Under the pieces are notes generated by a model, which was not told the DNA's origin, ran no database searches, and saw only the letters and a list, made by a program, of their open reading frames with translations. This document shows positions 1 to 6,255 of a DNA stretch of 7,075 bases, piece by piece (position 1 is the first letter of the stretch; each line of letters starts with the position of its first letter). The DNA comes from Methanobacteriota archaeon (GTDB taxonomy: Archaea > Thermoplasmatota > JASEFT01 > JAUWIS01), in assembly GCA_030605245.1 (NCBI GenBank), contig JAUWIS010000044.1, positions 1 through 7,075 of the forward strand. The letters are read 5' to 3'. A program made the translations under genes and the position numbers.

Positions 1-208
1 CTCGATTTTCAGAGGTTTTTTGATCATGTGATCAGTAACAGCCTCAGACTATTTAAAGACTGTCCTCGACGGTATTTCTGGCATAAAATCTTTTAAGGAA
101 ATCAAAGAAAATATCATCGAAAAAATAAAGAAAAAAGAAGGAAATATCGTACTTTTTAGGGCGGATAGTTTTAGGGCTTTTTTTCTTGAGTTCGTCGGGG
201 TTTTATAG
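1..208 (+). pseudogene. 3' end of an unidentified, apparently frameshifted reading frame
   Basis: Two plus-strand frames look partly coding. Frame 1 is open from the window edge to a TAA at 94-96 and reads LDFQRFFDHVISNS, then LRLFKDCPRRYFWHKIF. Frame 2 is open from after a TGA at 29-31 to a TAG at 206-208, with no ATG. It contains the charged, amphipathic stretch FKEIKENIIEKIKKKEG followed by NIVLFRADSFRAFFLEFVGVL. A 58-codon open stretch without a start, in AT-rich DNA, suggests the end of a gene whose frame shifts between about positions 32 and 93. I do not recognise the family. An alternative is that frame 1 alone is a true C-terminus; its CPRRY string recalls RecB-like nucleases, but a hit that close to a stop is not convincing. 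A sequencing or assembly indel is equally possible. Confidence 0.3.
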
Positions 209-215
209 CATAAGT

Positions 216-223
216 TATTAAAA
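216..223 (+). promoter_or_regulatory. possible TATA box of hutI
   Basis: An AT-rich TATTAAAA box is centred about 26 bases before the ATG at 246, the distance expected for a leaderless archaeal transcript. There is no Shine-Dalgarno sequence before this ATG, which fits. A second candidate, TTTTATA at 201-207, would start transcription near 228-232. Either choice favours the ATG at 246 over the ATG at 225. Inferred from spacing only. Confidence 0.35.
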
Positions 224-245
224 TATGTATCTAATATACCTATTT

Positions 246-1481
246 ATGAAAGCAGATCTGTTGATTAAAAATGCAACCCAACTGATTACAGTAAAATCTG
301 ACAAACCTAAAATTAGGAGAAAGATGAGGGAACTGGGAATAATAAACAATGGCTCAGTTGCAGTTAGAAACAACAGAATTTTTAGGGTTGATAAAAAGAT
401 AAATATTGACGCAAAAAAATCAATTGATGCCTCCAACAAGATTGTGATGCCAGGCTTTGTTGACTGTCATACACATCTTGTTTTTTCTGGCTCGCGAGAA
501 AATGAGCTGAAAATGAAACTTGAAGGAAAAACATATCTTGAGATACTGGAAAGCGGTGGTGGGATATATTCTACTGTTAACAGGACGAGAGAAGCAGATG
601 TAAAAGAACTTGTTGCCCTTGGATTAAGCAGGCTTGATGGAATGCTCCTCAATGGCACAACAACAGTTGAAGCGAAAAGCGGGTATGGTTTAAATACTAA
701 GGATGAAATAAAATGCCTGAAAGTAATCAATGAATTAGATAAAAAGCATGTTATTGATGTTGTCCCAACATTCCTTGGAGCGCATGCTATACCATCTGAA
801 TTTAAAAGCAATCCTGACAAATATGTTAACTTAATCATCAGTGATATGCTTCCAAGAATTGGAAGTCTTGCAGAATTCTGTGATGTGTTCTGCGAAAAAA
901 ATGTTTTCACAATTGAGCAGGCAAAAAAAATATTAAATGAAGGAAAAAAATTTGGTCTGATACCGAAGATGCATGCTGATGAATTATACTGTACAGGTGG
1001 CGCGGAACTTGCCTCAGAAACTGGTTGCATATCTGCTGACCATCTTCTGAGAGCATCTGACAAAGGAATAAAAAAAATGGCCAAGAAAGGTGTAATCGGT
1101 GTTCTTCTCCCTGGGACATCTTTTACAACCATGGAAAAATATGCTGATGCAAGAAAATACATAAACTATGGTTTGGCGGTCGCGCTCGCCTCTGATTTCA
1201 ACCCTAACTGCTGGGTAAACAACATGGGGTTCATAATAGCATTAGCATGCTATAACATGAAAATGACACCTGCTGAAGCCATATCTGCGTCAACAATTAA
1301 TGCGGCATTCGCCATAAACAGGGAAAAAGAAATCGGTAGTCTTGAGGTTGGTAAAAAGGCGGATATAATTATATTAAATGTTCCAAACTATGAGAGCATT
1401 CCTTACAAATTAGGAATGGGCATTGTTGATACTGTGATAAAAAATGGGAGGGTTGTTGTGGAGAATGGGAAAATAGTTTAA
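246..1481 (+). CDS. hutI: imidazolonepropionase (HutI)
   Basis: Hydrolyses 4-imidazolone-5-propionate to N-formimino-L-glutamate, the third step of histidine degradation, in the cytoplasm. The 411-residue protein has the usual length for the family. It shows the amidohydrolase metal motif DCHTH (His75, His77), the HutI signature VEAKSGYGL (141-149), GAH (His180), MHADE (His243, Glu246), ADHLL (His266) and SDFNP (Asp317). These cover the expected zinc ligands and substrate contacts. The C-terminal GSLEVGKKADIIIL strand typical of the composite beta domain is present. An in-frame ATG at 225 would add MYLIYLF, which is not HutI-like and lies before the likely transcription start, so the ATG at 246 is preferred. 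No other hut gene is in the window. The last codons (VVENGKIV) overlap one copy of a 17-bp direct repeat; see the findings. Confidence 0.96.
   Translation: MKADLLIKNATQLITVKSDKPKIRRKMRELGIINNGSVAVRNNRIFRVDKKINIDAKKSIDASNKIVMPGFVDCHTHLVFSGSRENELKMKLEGKTYLEILESGGGIYSTVNRTREADVKELVALGLSRLDGMLLNGTTTVEAKSGYGLNTKDEIKCLKVINELDKKHVIDVVPTFLGAHAIPSEFKSNPDKYVNLIISDMLPRIGSLAEFCDVFCEKNVFTIEQAKKILNEGKKFGLIPKMHADELYCTGGAELASETGCISADHLLRASDKGIKKMAKKGVIGVLLPGTSFTTMEKYADARKYINYGLAVALASDFNPNCWVNNMGFIIALACYNMKMTPAEAISASTINAAFAINREKEIGSLEVGKKADIIILNVPNYESIPYKLGMGIVDTVIKNGRVVVENGKIV
1454..1470 (+). repeat. direct repeat, left copy, in the 3' end of hutI
   Basis: TGTTGTGGAGAATGGGA, identical to 2441-2457. The match extends to 22 bp with two mismatches (1454-1475 against 2441-2462). 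It covers hutI codons for VVENG just before the stop. The two copies are 987 bp apart, an exact multiple of three. Confidence 0.85.
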
Positions 1482-1483
1482 AA

Positions 1484-1503
1484 CCTCTTTTTCATATATT
1501 TTT
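1484..1503 (+). terminator. T-rich terminator-like stretch after hutI
   Basis: Two runs of five T (1488-1492 and 1499-1503) follow the hutI stop within 22 bases. Archaeal RNA polymerase commonly terminates at such oligo-T tracts without a hairpin. The stretch lies between the convergent ends of hutI and the toxin gene. AT-rich DNA gives such runs often, so confidence is low. Confidence 0.35.
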
Positions 1504-1515
1504 ACCATAGCATTT

Positions 1516-1767
1516 CTACTGATAAACCTTCTTCCGATGCCCTATTCGAAGTATAAGCACAGCATCCCTTTTTTTTGTATATATAACACGATAATCGCCT
1601 ATTCGAATCCTGGACAATCCTTCAAACTCTCCACTGAGAGATATTCCTTTATTAGGGTTTTGAGAAAGAATTTTTTCTATTTTGTTTAGTATACGTTTTG
1701 CAACTTTTTTATCAAGTTTTTTTAAATCATGAAAAACAGATGCTTTATACTCAATGTTATATCTCAA
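1516..1767 (-). CDS. RelE/ParE-family toxin
   Basis: An 83-residue basic protein of the RelE/ParE fold, the toxin half of a type II toxin-antitoxin pair; RelE members cut mRNA on the ribosome. N-terminal helices (about 9-35) carry FHDLKKLDKKVAKRILNKI. The conserved strands follow: LSRIRIGDYRVIY (51-63) and VLILRIGHRKKVY (70-82). The arginines at 53, 55, 60 and 78 and Tyr82 lie where RelE-type toxins carry their basic and tyrosine active-site residues, which favours an RNase over a gyrase poison, but this is inference. The start is TTG at 1767: a GAGG at 1775-1778 stands 7 bases before it and there is no ATG downstream in frame. It overlaps the end of the antitoxin gene by 11 bases, indicating coupled translation. 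Confidence 0.88.
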   Translation of the reverse strand: MRYNIEYKASVFHDLKKLDKKVAKRILNKIEKILSQNPNKGISLSGEFEGLSRIRIGDYRVIYTKKRDAVLILRIGHRKKVYQ

Positions 1768-1975
1768 GATGTTTCCTCACTTCCTTACCAGAGATTATCT
1801 CATCATTTGCATCATTCAATCGGTCTAATGCAATTTGATAGTCCACATATTCTTCTAAATACTGTTTAATTGCCTTCCTTATCAAATAGGTTTTTGTTCG
1901 TTCAATAGAGTGAGCTATTTCCTCTAATTGTTCTGCAATCCCTTCAGAAAGGCGAACAGAAATTGTTGTAGTCAT
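1757..1975 (-). CDS. ribbon-helix-helix antitoxin
   Basis: A 72-residue antitoxin and probable autorepressor paired with the RelE/ParE toxin just downstream. The N-terminus TTTISVRLS (2-10) is the DNA-binding beta strand of the ribbon-helix-helix (CopG/RelB-like) fold. It is followed by helix A (about 11-23, EGIAEQLEEIAHS) and helix B (about 27-42, TKTYLIRKAIKQYLEE). The acidic C-terminal part (about 45-72, with DYQIALDRLNDANDE) is the usual toxin-binding tail. The ATG start follows a GAGGTGA ribosome site at 1979-1985. A dyad operator with four ATAC/GTAT half-sites lies just upstream at 1991-2020. Antitoxin-first order and the overlap with the toxin are classic for type II modules. Confidence 0.9.
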   Translation of the reverse strand: MTTTISVRLSEGIAEQLEEIAHSIERTKTYLIRKAIKQYLEEYVDYQIALDRLNDANDEIISGKEVRKHLEI

Positions 1976-1990
1976 TTTTCACCTCATGTA

Positions 1991-2020
1991 ATACATTGTG
2001 ATACTTGTATATTAATGTAT
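1991..2020 (-). promoter_or_regulatory. dyad operator and TATA box of the toxin-antitoxin operon
   Basis: The site is symmetric about position 2005.5. The outer arms are ATACATT (1991-1997) and AATGTAT (2014-2020); the inner arms are ATAC (2001-2004) and GTAT (2007-2010). The ATAC/GTAT half-sites on each side are 10 bp apart, one helical turn, as expected for cooperative binding of ribbon-helix-helix dimers. A TATA-like TTAATATA on the minus strand (2008-2015) lies inside the dyad and predicts a start near 1986, just before the ribosome site. Binding here by the antitoxin would therefore block transcription of its own operon. Confidence 0.65.
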
Positions 2021-2021
2021 C

Positions 2022-2037
2022 GCATAATTGCATAATT
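2022..2037. repeat. 8-bp tandem repeat
   Basis: GCATAATT occurs twice in a row (2022-2029 and 2030-2037), between the toxin-antitoxin operator and the stop of the zinc-ribbon gene. It may be chance in AT-rich DNA or an extra regulator site. Confidence 0.4.
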
Positions 2038-2372
2038 CACTCTATTTCCCTCTCATCAATCCTCATGAAAAACTGCCCTGGTGCTTTTGCAGTCAGAGAT
2101 ACAGTTTCACCCTTGCGCAATAATTTGCTGAATCCCTTTGGAAAACGCACATACGGTGCTTTATTCAGTATTCCAACCTTGAGTTTTATTCCTTTCCTCA
2201 GTTTAGCCATCAGCAGCGCCTTTTCTGCATCCAGTGGATGCAGTATTTCCTCCCCGCATTTGCTGCATTTCCATGCCCTGACATTTATTGTTCCCAGTTT
2301 AATCTGCACAGGCTTCATTGTTTTTTTGCATTTGATGCATATAGGTTTCCCTTCCTCTAAATCCTTTTTCAT
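2037..2372 (-). CDS. zinc-ribbon / AbrB-like DNA-binding protein
   Basis: A 111-residue protein with two visible parts. Residues 12-39 hold a zinc ribbon, CxxC-X20-CxxC (Cys12, Cys15, Cys36, Cys39), resembling YgiT/MqsA-type zinc fingers. Residues about 62-106 (IKLKVGILNKAPYVRFPKG, then LRKGETVSLTA) resemble an AbrB/SpoVT swapped-hairpin DNA-binding domain. A transcription regulator or an antitoxin-like protein is likely; no partner toxin is directly attached. The start at 2372 is chosen because GGAGG (2381-2385) stands 8 bases before it. The in-frame ATG at 2399 lies at about the predicted transcription start and has no ribosome site. The gene has its own TATA box and a palindrome that may be its operator. 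It lies with the toxin-antitoxin pair inside the repeat-flanked block. Confidence 0.75.
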   Translation of the reverse strand: MKKDLEEGKPICIKCKKTMKPVQIKLGTINVRAWKCSKCGEEILHPLDAEKALLMAKLRKGIKLKVGILNKAPYVRFPKGFSKLLRKGETVSLTAKAPGQFFMRIDEREIE

Positions 2373-2392
2373 ATTCTTTTCCTCCTTCTTTT

Positions 2393-2407
2393 TATACATG
2401 ATGTATA
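2393..2407. promoter_or_regulatory. palindrome at the zinc-ribbon gene start site, possible operator
   Basis: TATACAT and ATGTATA (2393-2399 and 2401-2407) form a perfect 7-bp inverted repeat around a single central base. It lies between the TATA box (2417-2424) and the ribosome site (2381-2385), over the predicted transcription start. A protein bound here would block initiation, so self-regulation by the AbrB-like product is plausible but unproven. Confidence 0.5.
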
Positions 2408-2416
2408 TACCTATTT

Positions 2417-2424
2417 TATATAAA
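2417..2424 (-). promoter_or_regulatory. TATA box of the zinc-ribbon gene
   Basis: The minus strand reads TTTATATA, a near-perfect archaeal box A, followed by AAAT. The expected start about 25 bases downstream is near 2394-2396, leaving a short leader that contains the GGAGG site before the ATG at 2372. Confidence 0.6.
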
Positions 2425-2440
2425 CAAATTTCTGTTCAGG

Positions 2441-2457
2441 TGTTGTGGAGAATGGGA
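2441..2457 (+). repeat. direct repeat, right copy, beside the membrane-protein stop
   Basis: TGTTGTGGAGAATGGGA, identical to 1454-1470 in hutI. Read in the hutI frame this copy continues as VVENGRLRK and a TAA at 2469-2471, a plausible alternative hutI C-terminus. Sequence before the copy does not match hutI, so this is not a larger duplication. It directly abuts the stop codon of the convergent membrane-protein gene. Confidence 0.85.
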
Positions 2458-2459
2458 GA

Positions 2460-2858
2460 TTAAGGAAATAAAAGAACAAGCATACCTAAAATCATTAGAA
2501 GCAAAACAAGGAAAACTGTAAAACCTACTACAAAACGGTTCTCCTCTTTAGATCCGGGTTGATAAGATAAGAATGCATAGAGAATACCAATGAATATAAG
2601 TGCTATGCCTGCGGGTAAGAAGAGGGGAAATGGATTGGGGACGCCCCACCAAACAATAAAAATCGCTATCAACCCATAGATACTAAATACTACCCCAGCA
2701 AGAATAAGGTGGTATGGAGAAATAAAACGCTTTTTTTCTTCTTCTAAGGATGTTTGTTTTATTTCCTTCCTAATTATATGAAACGCCAATGCAAAAACCA
2801 ACAGTGTGAATAGCATTATCCCACAAAATAGAAAACAGTACATAAACTCTACGCCCAT
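2460..2858 (-). CDS. four-helix membrane protein of unknown function
   Basis: A 132-residue protein I do not recognise. Four hydrophobic segments are visible, about residues 7-29, 50-71, 78-99 and 108-130. A charged loop lies between the first two (RKEIKQTSLEEEKKRF) and a short polar loop (QPGSKEENR) before the last. No enzyme motif is seen. It follows purQ with only a 2-base gap, so it is co-transcribed with the purine genes, yet nothing in it suggests a purine role. The ATG at 2858 is chosen because AGGAGGAGG (2867-2875) stands 8 bases before it; an in-frame TTG at 2864 would be too close to that site. An internal ATG at 2843 is possible but less well placed. Confidence 0.7.
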   Translation of the reverse strand: MGVEFMYCFLFCGIMLFTLLVFALAFHIIRKEIKQTSLEEEKKRFISPYHLILAGVVFSIYGLIAIFIVWWGVPNPFPLFLPAGIALIFIGILYAFLSYQPGSKEENRFVVGFTVFLVLLLMILGMLVLLFP

Positions 2859-2860
2859 CC

Positions 2861-3670
2861 TCAAAACCTCCTCCTAATATACTCTAGAAGAGACTCAAAA
2901 ACAATTTTTCCATCACCATCCAAAGTTTTTAGGTTTGTTCTTGTCCAGTCAGGATGCTGATACCTGTAAAAAACCCTTTCCGGATGGGGCATCATTCCGA
3001 AAACATTTCCCTCAGGGTTGCATATACCTGCAATGTTGTAAAAAGAGCCGTTAGGATTCCAGGGATAACCTGCATACTCACCATCTTCGTTTACATACCT
3101 GAAAACAATCTGGTCATTATCAATCAATTTCTGTAAATATTTTTCTTCCCTGTCTTTTTGGAATAAGAATTTTCCTTCAGCATGCGCGGACGGTATCATA
3201 AGAATCCTGTTTTTTTTGATTTTTGAAGTGAAAACAGAGTTACCATTATTTTCATTCCTCAGTAGTGTTGGTCTGCATTCAAACCTGTTTGAATCATTAA
3301 TTGTTAAAACAGCCTCAACATTCATTTTTTTATCAAAACCTGGGAGAAGCCCAAGTTCAACAAGAACCTGGAAACCGTTGCAAATTCCTCCTACAGGGCA
3401 ACCCTCTTCCACAAATTTTTTTATTTCCTTGCTGAGTCTGCTTTTTATCAGCGCAGCAAATATTGCCCCAGCCCTTACATAGTCACCTGTTGAGAAACCA
3501 CCTGGTATCATAAAACACTGGTAATCAAAAAGGTTTTTATTTTTAATTAGCTGTTTCAGATGAACAAGTTCTGGTTTCGCGCCAAGTCTTTTGAAGGAAT
3601 AATACATTTCCTGCTCACAGTTTGTCCCCTCAATACGAAGAATGCATACTTTGATGTCTGATGTTTTCAT
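2861..3670 (-). CDS. purQ: FGAM synthase glutaminase subunit PurQ
   Basis: Glutaminase subunit of phosphoribosylformylglycinamidine synthase: it hydrolyses glutamine and passes ammonia to PurL in the PurSLQ complex. The class I amidotransferase triad is visible: nucleophile Cys97 in GGICNGFQVL, and His229 with Glu231 in MMPHPER. Also present are PGGFSTGDYVRAGAI (56-70), SAHAEGKF (161-168) and NPNGSFYNIAGICN (205-218). At 269 residues it is longer than the common form of about 220-230. Much of the excess is a tail after the catalytic His/Glu (YRYQHPDWTR onward). The start at 3670 makes an ATGA overlap with the purL stop and has a GGGAG-type ribosome site 8 bases before it; an ATG at 3700 would intrude 34 bases into purL. 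The C-terminal RRR codons form the ribosome site of the next gene. Confidence 0.95.
   Translation of the reverse strand: MKTSDIKVCILRIEGTNCEQEMYYSFKRLGAKPELVHLKQLIKNKNLFDYQCFMIPGGFSTGDYVRAGAIFAALIKSRLSKEIKKFVEEGCPVGGICNGFQVLVELGLLPGFDKKMNVEAVLTINDSNRFECRPTLLRNENNGNSVFTSKIKKNRILMIPSAHAEGKFLFQKDREEKYLQKLIDNDQIVFRYVNEDGEYAGYPWNPNGSFYNIAGICNPEGNVFGMMPHPERVFYRYQHPDWTRTNLKTLDGDGKIVFESLLEYIRRRF
2867..2875 (-). promoter_or_regulatory. ribosome site inside the purQ C-terminal codons
   Basis: AGGAGGAGG on the minus strand encodes the last three arginines of PurQ (RRRF stop) and is also a very strong Shine-Dalgarno sequence 8 bases before the ATG at 2858. It decides the start of the membrane-protein gene and implies strong coupling to purQ translation. 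Confidence 0.75.
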
Positions 3671-5964
3671 CCCATCATCTCCCACAATGTTTTTTTCCAT
3701 TCCTTTTTTATTCTGCTTATTGGAAGATTTATTAATTCCTTTTTATCCTTTATAATTAGATTTTCTCCTCCTACTTCACCTATCCTTGATATTTTAACAT
3801 TTTTCATTTCATCCCTGAATTTTTTTTCATAATCCTTTTTCACTTCAGCAACCCATCTTGTGTTTGATTCTGAAAAAAGTTTTATATCTGTTCTTAGATT
3901 GTTGATTCCGCTCATGTCAAGAATGCTGCCGATGTTTCCTCCGATACACATCTCTGATATGCATACAGCAAGACCACCGTCTGAAATGTCATGACATGCT
4001 GCGACATAAGCTTTTTTTATTGCGTTAAGTAATGAAGACATGCTTTTTTTCAATAACCTTTTGCCAACATCCGGGACATTGTTTGAATAACCGCCAACAA
4101 GATGATAGTATGCTGAGCCGCCCATCTCATCGGATGTTTCACCTATAAGATATAATGGGTTTCCTTCCTTTTTTAAATCAACTGTAACAACCTTTCTTAT
4201 GTCATCAACTATTCCAACACCCAGGACAACAGGTGTTGGTGGAATACTTCCTTTTTCTGTTTCATTGTAGAAACTAACATTGCCGGATGGTATCGGGAGA
4301 TTAAGATATGAGCATATTTCGCCCATGCCTTTTACAGACTCATAAAAATCGCCCATAACATTAGGTTTTTCAGGGTTTCCGAAATTCAGGCAATCAGTTA
4401 AAGAATCAGGTCTTGCGCCAACAGAAACAAGATTCCGGCATACCTTATCAATAACGGATTTCCCACCGTTTAAAGGATTAACAGAAGTAAAATAGGGATT
4501 GGATGAAACAGACAATGCCAGACCTTTGAAAGAATCTTCCAACGGTTTTATCACGGATGCATCACCATGTGTCACAGAATTGATTTTACCCTGCAGCGGC
4601 TTTATTACCGTGCTTCCCCGCACCTCATGGTCATACTGGCGTATCACCCATTCCTTGCTACAGATGTTTGATGATGATAAAATTTTTAGGAGGATTCGAT
4701 TATAATTTCGCAATTCATCTGGTATTTTCTCTTTCTTCCTTTTTCTTTTTTTCACAACCCTGTTTCTGCAGTAAACAGGGCCTTCTGTTAGAAAATCAAG
4801 CTCCATATCAAAAATCTTCACACCGTTATAGAATAATCTGACAATTGTTTCAGGTATGACTTTTCCAACAACAGTAGCAGGAATCCCCCATAGCTTAAAT
4901 ATATCAAGAACTTTCTCAAGGTTTTTTTTGTCAACAGCAAGCATCATTCTCTCCTGACTCTCAGAAACCCAGATTTCCCATGGGTTTAATCCTTTCTCCT
5001 TCAAAGGAACCCTGTCAAGTTTAACCTCTGCACCAAAGCCTGCTGCGAGTGCCATTTCACCAACAACACAACTTAATCCTCCGCCGCCAAGGTCCTTCAT
5101 GCCATTGAGAAGTTTCTTCTCAACACATTCAAGACAGGCATGAATAAGCGGTTCTTTCATTATAGGGTCACCAATCTGGACAGAGCCCCTGCTTTCATCC
5201 TCTGATTTCTCTGTTAGTATCTCTGATGCAAAGGTAACGCCGTGTATTCCATCCCGTCCTGTTTTTCCGCCAACAAGAACAAACAAATCATCTGGTTTTT
5301 TAACAGCACTTTTTGTTATATTACTTTTTTTTCCTATCCCGACACAACCGACATTCACAAGAGGGTTGCCAACATAGTTTTTATCAAAGTAAACACATCC
5401 TGAAACAGTGGGTATGCCAATCCTGTTCCAGTAATCCCTTATGCCTGAGACAACACATGAAAAAAGGTATTTTGGATGCTTAACACCCTTTGGAAGTTCT
5501 TTGTATTTTAAATTTAGATTTCCAAAGAATAGGGGATCGACAAGTGCTACAGGCTGGCATCCCATGCAAAGGATGTCCCTGACAATGCCGCCTATACCTG
5601 TCGCTGCACCACCGTACGGTTCAACAGCAGAAGGATGATTATGGCTCTCAATCCTTAAAGAATATGCATACTGCTCATCAAAACTAACAACACCTGCATC
5701 CTCCCTTGAAATAACCCTTTTGTTGTCTATTCCAAAAACAAACTCCTTCAAAATGGATTTTGAGCTTTTGTAGCAGCAGTGTTCAGACCATGCCTGACCA
5801 ATACTCTGAAGCTCAACATCTGTGGGATTCCTTTTTTTTCCAAGAAAATAATCTCTAACTTTTTTCATCTCATCAATGCTTAAAGCAAGTCCATATTCCC
5901 TGCTAATCTGCATTAACTTTTCATCATCTGCATCCTTAAGGCCTATTTCATGCTTGTACCCCAT
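3667..5964 (-). CDS. purL: FGAM synthase large subunit PurL
   Basis: Converts FGAR to FGAM with ATP and ammonia from PurQ, the fourth step of purine synthesis. The 765-residue protein is of the small-PurL type that needs separate PurS and PurQ. Visible motifs in order: WSEHCCYKS (59-67, with the likely catalytic His62), ESHNHPS (106-112), PYGGAATGIGGIVRD (116-130), GGKTGRDGIHGVTFAS (232-247), DLGGGGLS (291-298), and in the second half GGKSVIDKV, SVGARPDSLTDCLNFGNPEKP and CHDISDGGL. Both AIRS-like halves are therefore complete. It starts one base after the purS stop, with GGTGA as ribosome site, and its stop overlaps the purQ start (ATGA). No break or missing motif is seen. Confidence 0.97.
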   Translation of the reverse strand: MGYKHEIGLKDADDEKLMQISREYGLALSIDEMKKVRDYFLGKKRNPTDVELQSIGQAWSEHCCYKSSKSILKEFVFGIDNKRVISREDAGVVSFDEQYAYSLRIESHNHPSAVEPYGGAATGIGGIVRDILCMGCQPVALVDPLFFGNLNLKYKELPKGVKHPKYLFSCVVSGIRDYWNRIGIPTVSGCVYFDKNYVGNPLVNVGCVGIGKKSNITKSAVKKPDDLFVLVGGKTGRDGIHGVTFASEILTEKSEDESRGSVQIGDPIMKEPLIHACLECVEKKLLNGMKDLGGGGLSCVVGEMALAAGFGAEVKLDRVPLKEKGLNPWEIWVSESQERMMLAVDKKNLEKVLDIFKLWGIPATVVGKVIPETIVRLFYNGVKIFDMELDFLTEGPVYCRNRVVKKRKRKKEKIPDELRNYNRILLKILSSSNICSKEWVIRQYDHEVRGSTVIKPLQGKINSVTHGDASVIKPLEDSFKGLALSVSSNPYFTSVNPLNGGKSVIDKVCRNLVSVGARPDSLTDCLNFGNPEKPNVMGDFYESVKGMGEICSYLNLPIPSGNVSFYNETEKGSIPPTPVVLGVGIVDDIRKVVTVDLKKEGNPLYLIGETSDEMGGSAYYHLVGGYSNNVPDVGKRLLKKSMSSLLNAIKKAYVAACHDISDGGLAVCISEMCIGGNIGSILDMSGINNLRTDIKLFSESNTRWVAEVKKDYEKKFRDEMKNVKISRIGEVGGENLIIKDKKELINLPISRIKKEWKKTLWEMMG

Positions 5965-5965
5965 T

Positions 5966-6211
5966 TTATTTCACCATTATCCTAAGTGTATAGTCGTGAA
6001 TCACAGGGTTTGCAAGAAGTTTTCTGCACATCTCCTCTGTTGTTTTTTTAGCATCATTTTTGCTTTTAGCATCAAGAATTATCCTAAAAATTTTTGCGGA
6101 CTTTACCTCTTTAACATCAAAGCCAAGTAGTTCCAAAGCCTTCTTTGTGTTGACACCTTCCGGGTCTGCAACGCCTTTTTTCAGATTTATAACTACATCT
6201 GCGTGATACAT
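5966..6211 (-). CDS. purS: FGAM synthase subunit PurS
   Basis: An 81-residue PurS, the small subunit that bridges PurL and PurQ and helps channel ammonia. Family features seen: a first strand YHADVVINLKKGVADPEGVNTKKALELLGF, a second strand VKEVKSAKIFRIIL, and the C-terminal MCRKLLANPVIHDYTLRI. Length is typical for the family. It is the first gene of the purS-purL-purQ operon, with one base between its stop and purL. No ribosome site precedes the ATG, but a TATA-like box lies about 26 bases upstream, so the mRNA may be leaderless. The hairpin array begins only 45 bases upstream of the start. Confidence 0.95.
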   Translation of the reverse strand: MYHADVVINLKKGVADPEGVNTKKALELLGFDVKEVKSAKIFRIILDAKSKNDAKKTTEEMCRKLLANPVIHDYTLRIMVK

Positions 6212-6233
6212 AAAGGGAAAATGTGTTTAGGAT

Positions 6234-6241
6234 TACTTAAA
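6234..6241 (-). promoter_or_regulatory. possible TATA box of the purSLQ operon
   Basis: The minus strand reads TTTAAGTA, centred about 26 bases before the purS ATG, which has no Shine-Dalgarno sequence. This spacing suits a leaderless transcript. The box is imperfect. The first large hairpin of the array begins 15 bases upstream of it. Confidence 0.4.
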
Positions 6242-6255
6242 GCCTCCTTTCAGCC

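Noticed and set aside
225..245. Upstream ATG start for hutI at 225
   Set aside because: The extra residues MYLIYLF are not HutI-like and the TATA candidates favour a start near 246.
467..1162. Long minus-strand open frame of 231 codons
   Set aside because: It lies wholly antisense to hutI, which has clear family motifs; its translation is rich in Ser/Phe with no recognisable domain.
2373..2399. Upstream ATG start for the zinc-ribbon protein at 2399
   Set aside because: It lies at about the predicted transcription start and inside the palindrome, while GGAGG is placed correctly for 2372.
2005..2463. Plus-strand open frame of 152 codons
   Set aside because: It is the antisense of the zinc-ribbon/AbrB gene, which has a ribosome site, TATA box and Cys motifs.
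3671..3700. Upstream ATG start for purQ at 3700
   Set aside because: It would overlap purL by 34 bases; the ATG at 3670 has the ATGA coupling, a well-placed ribosome site and the usual family N-terminus.
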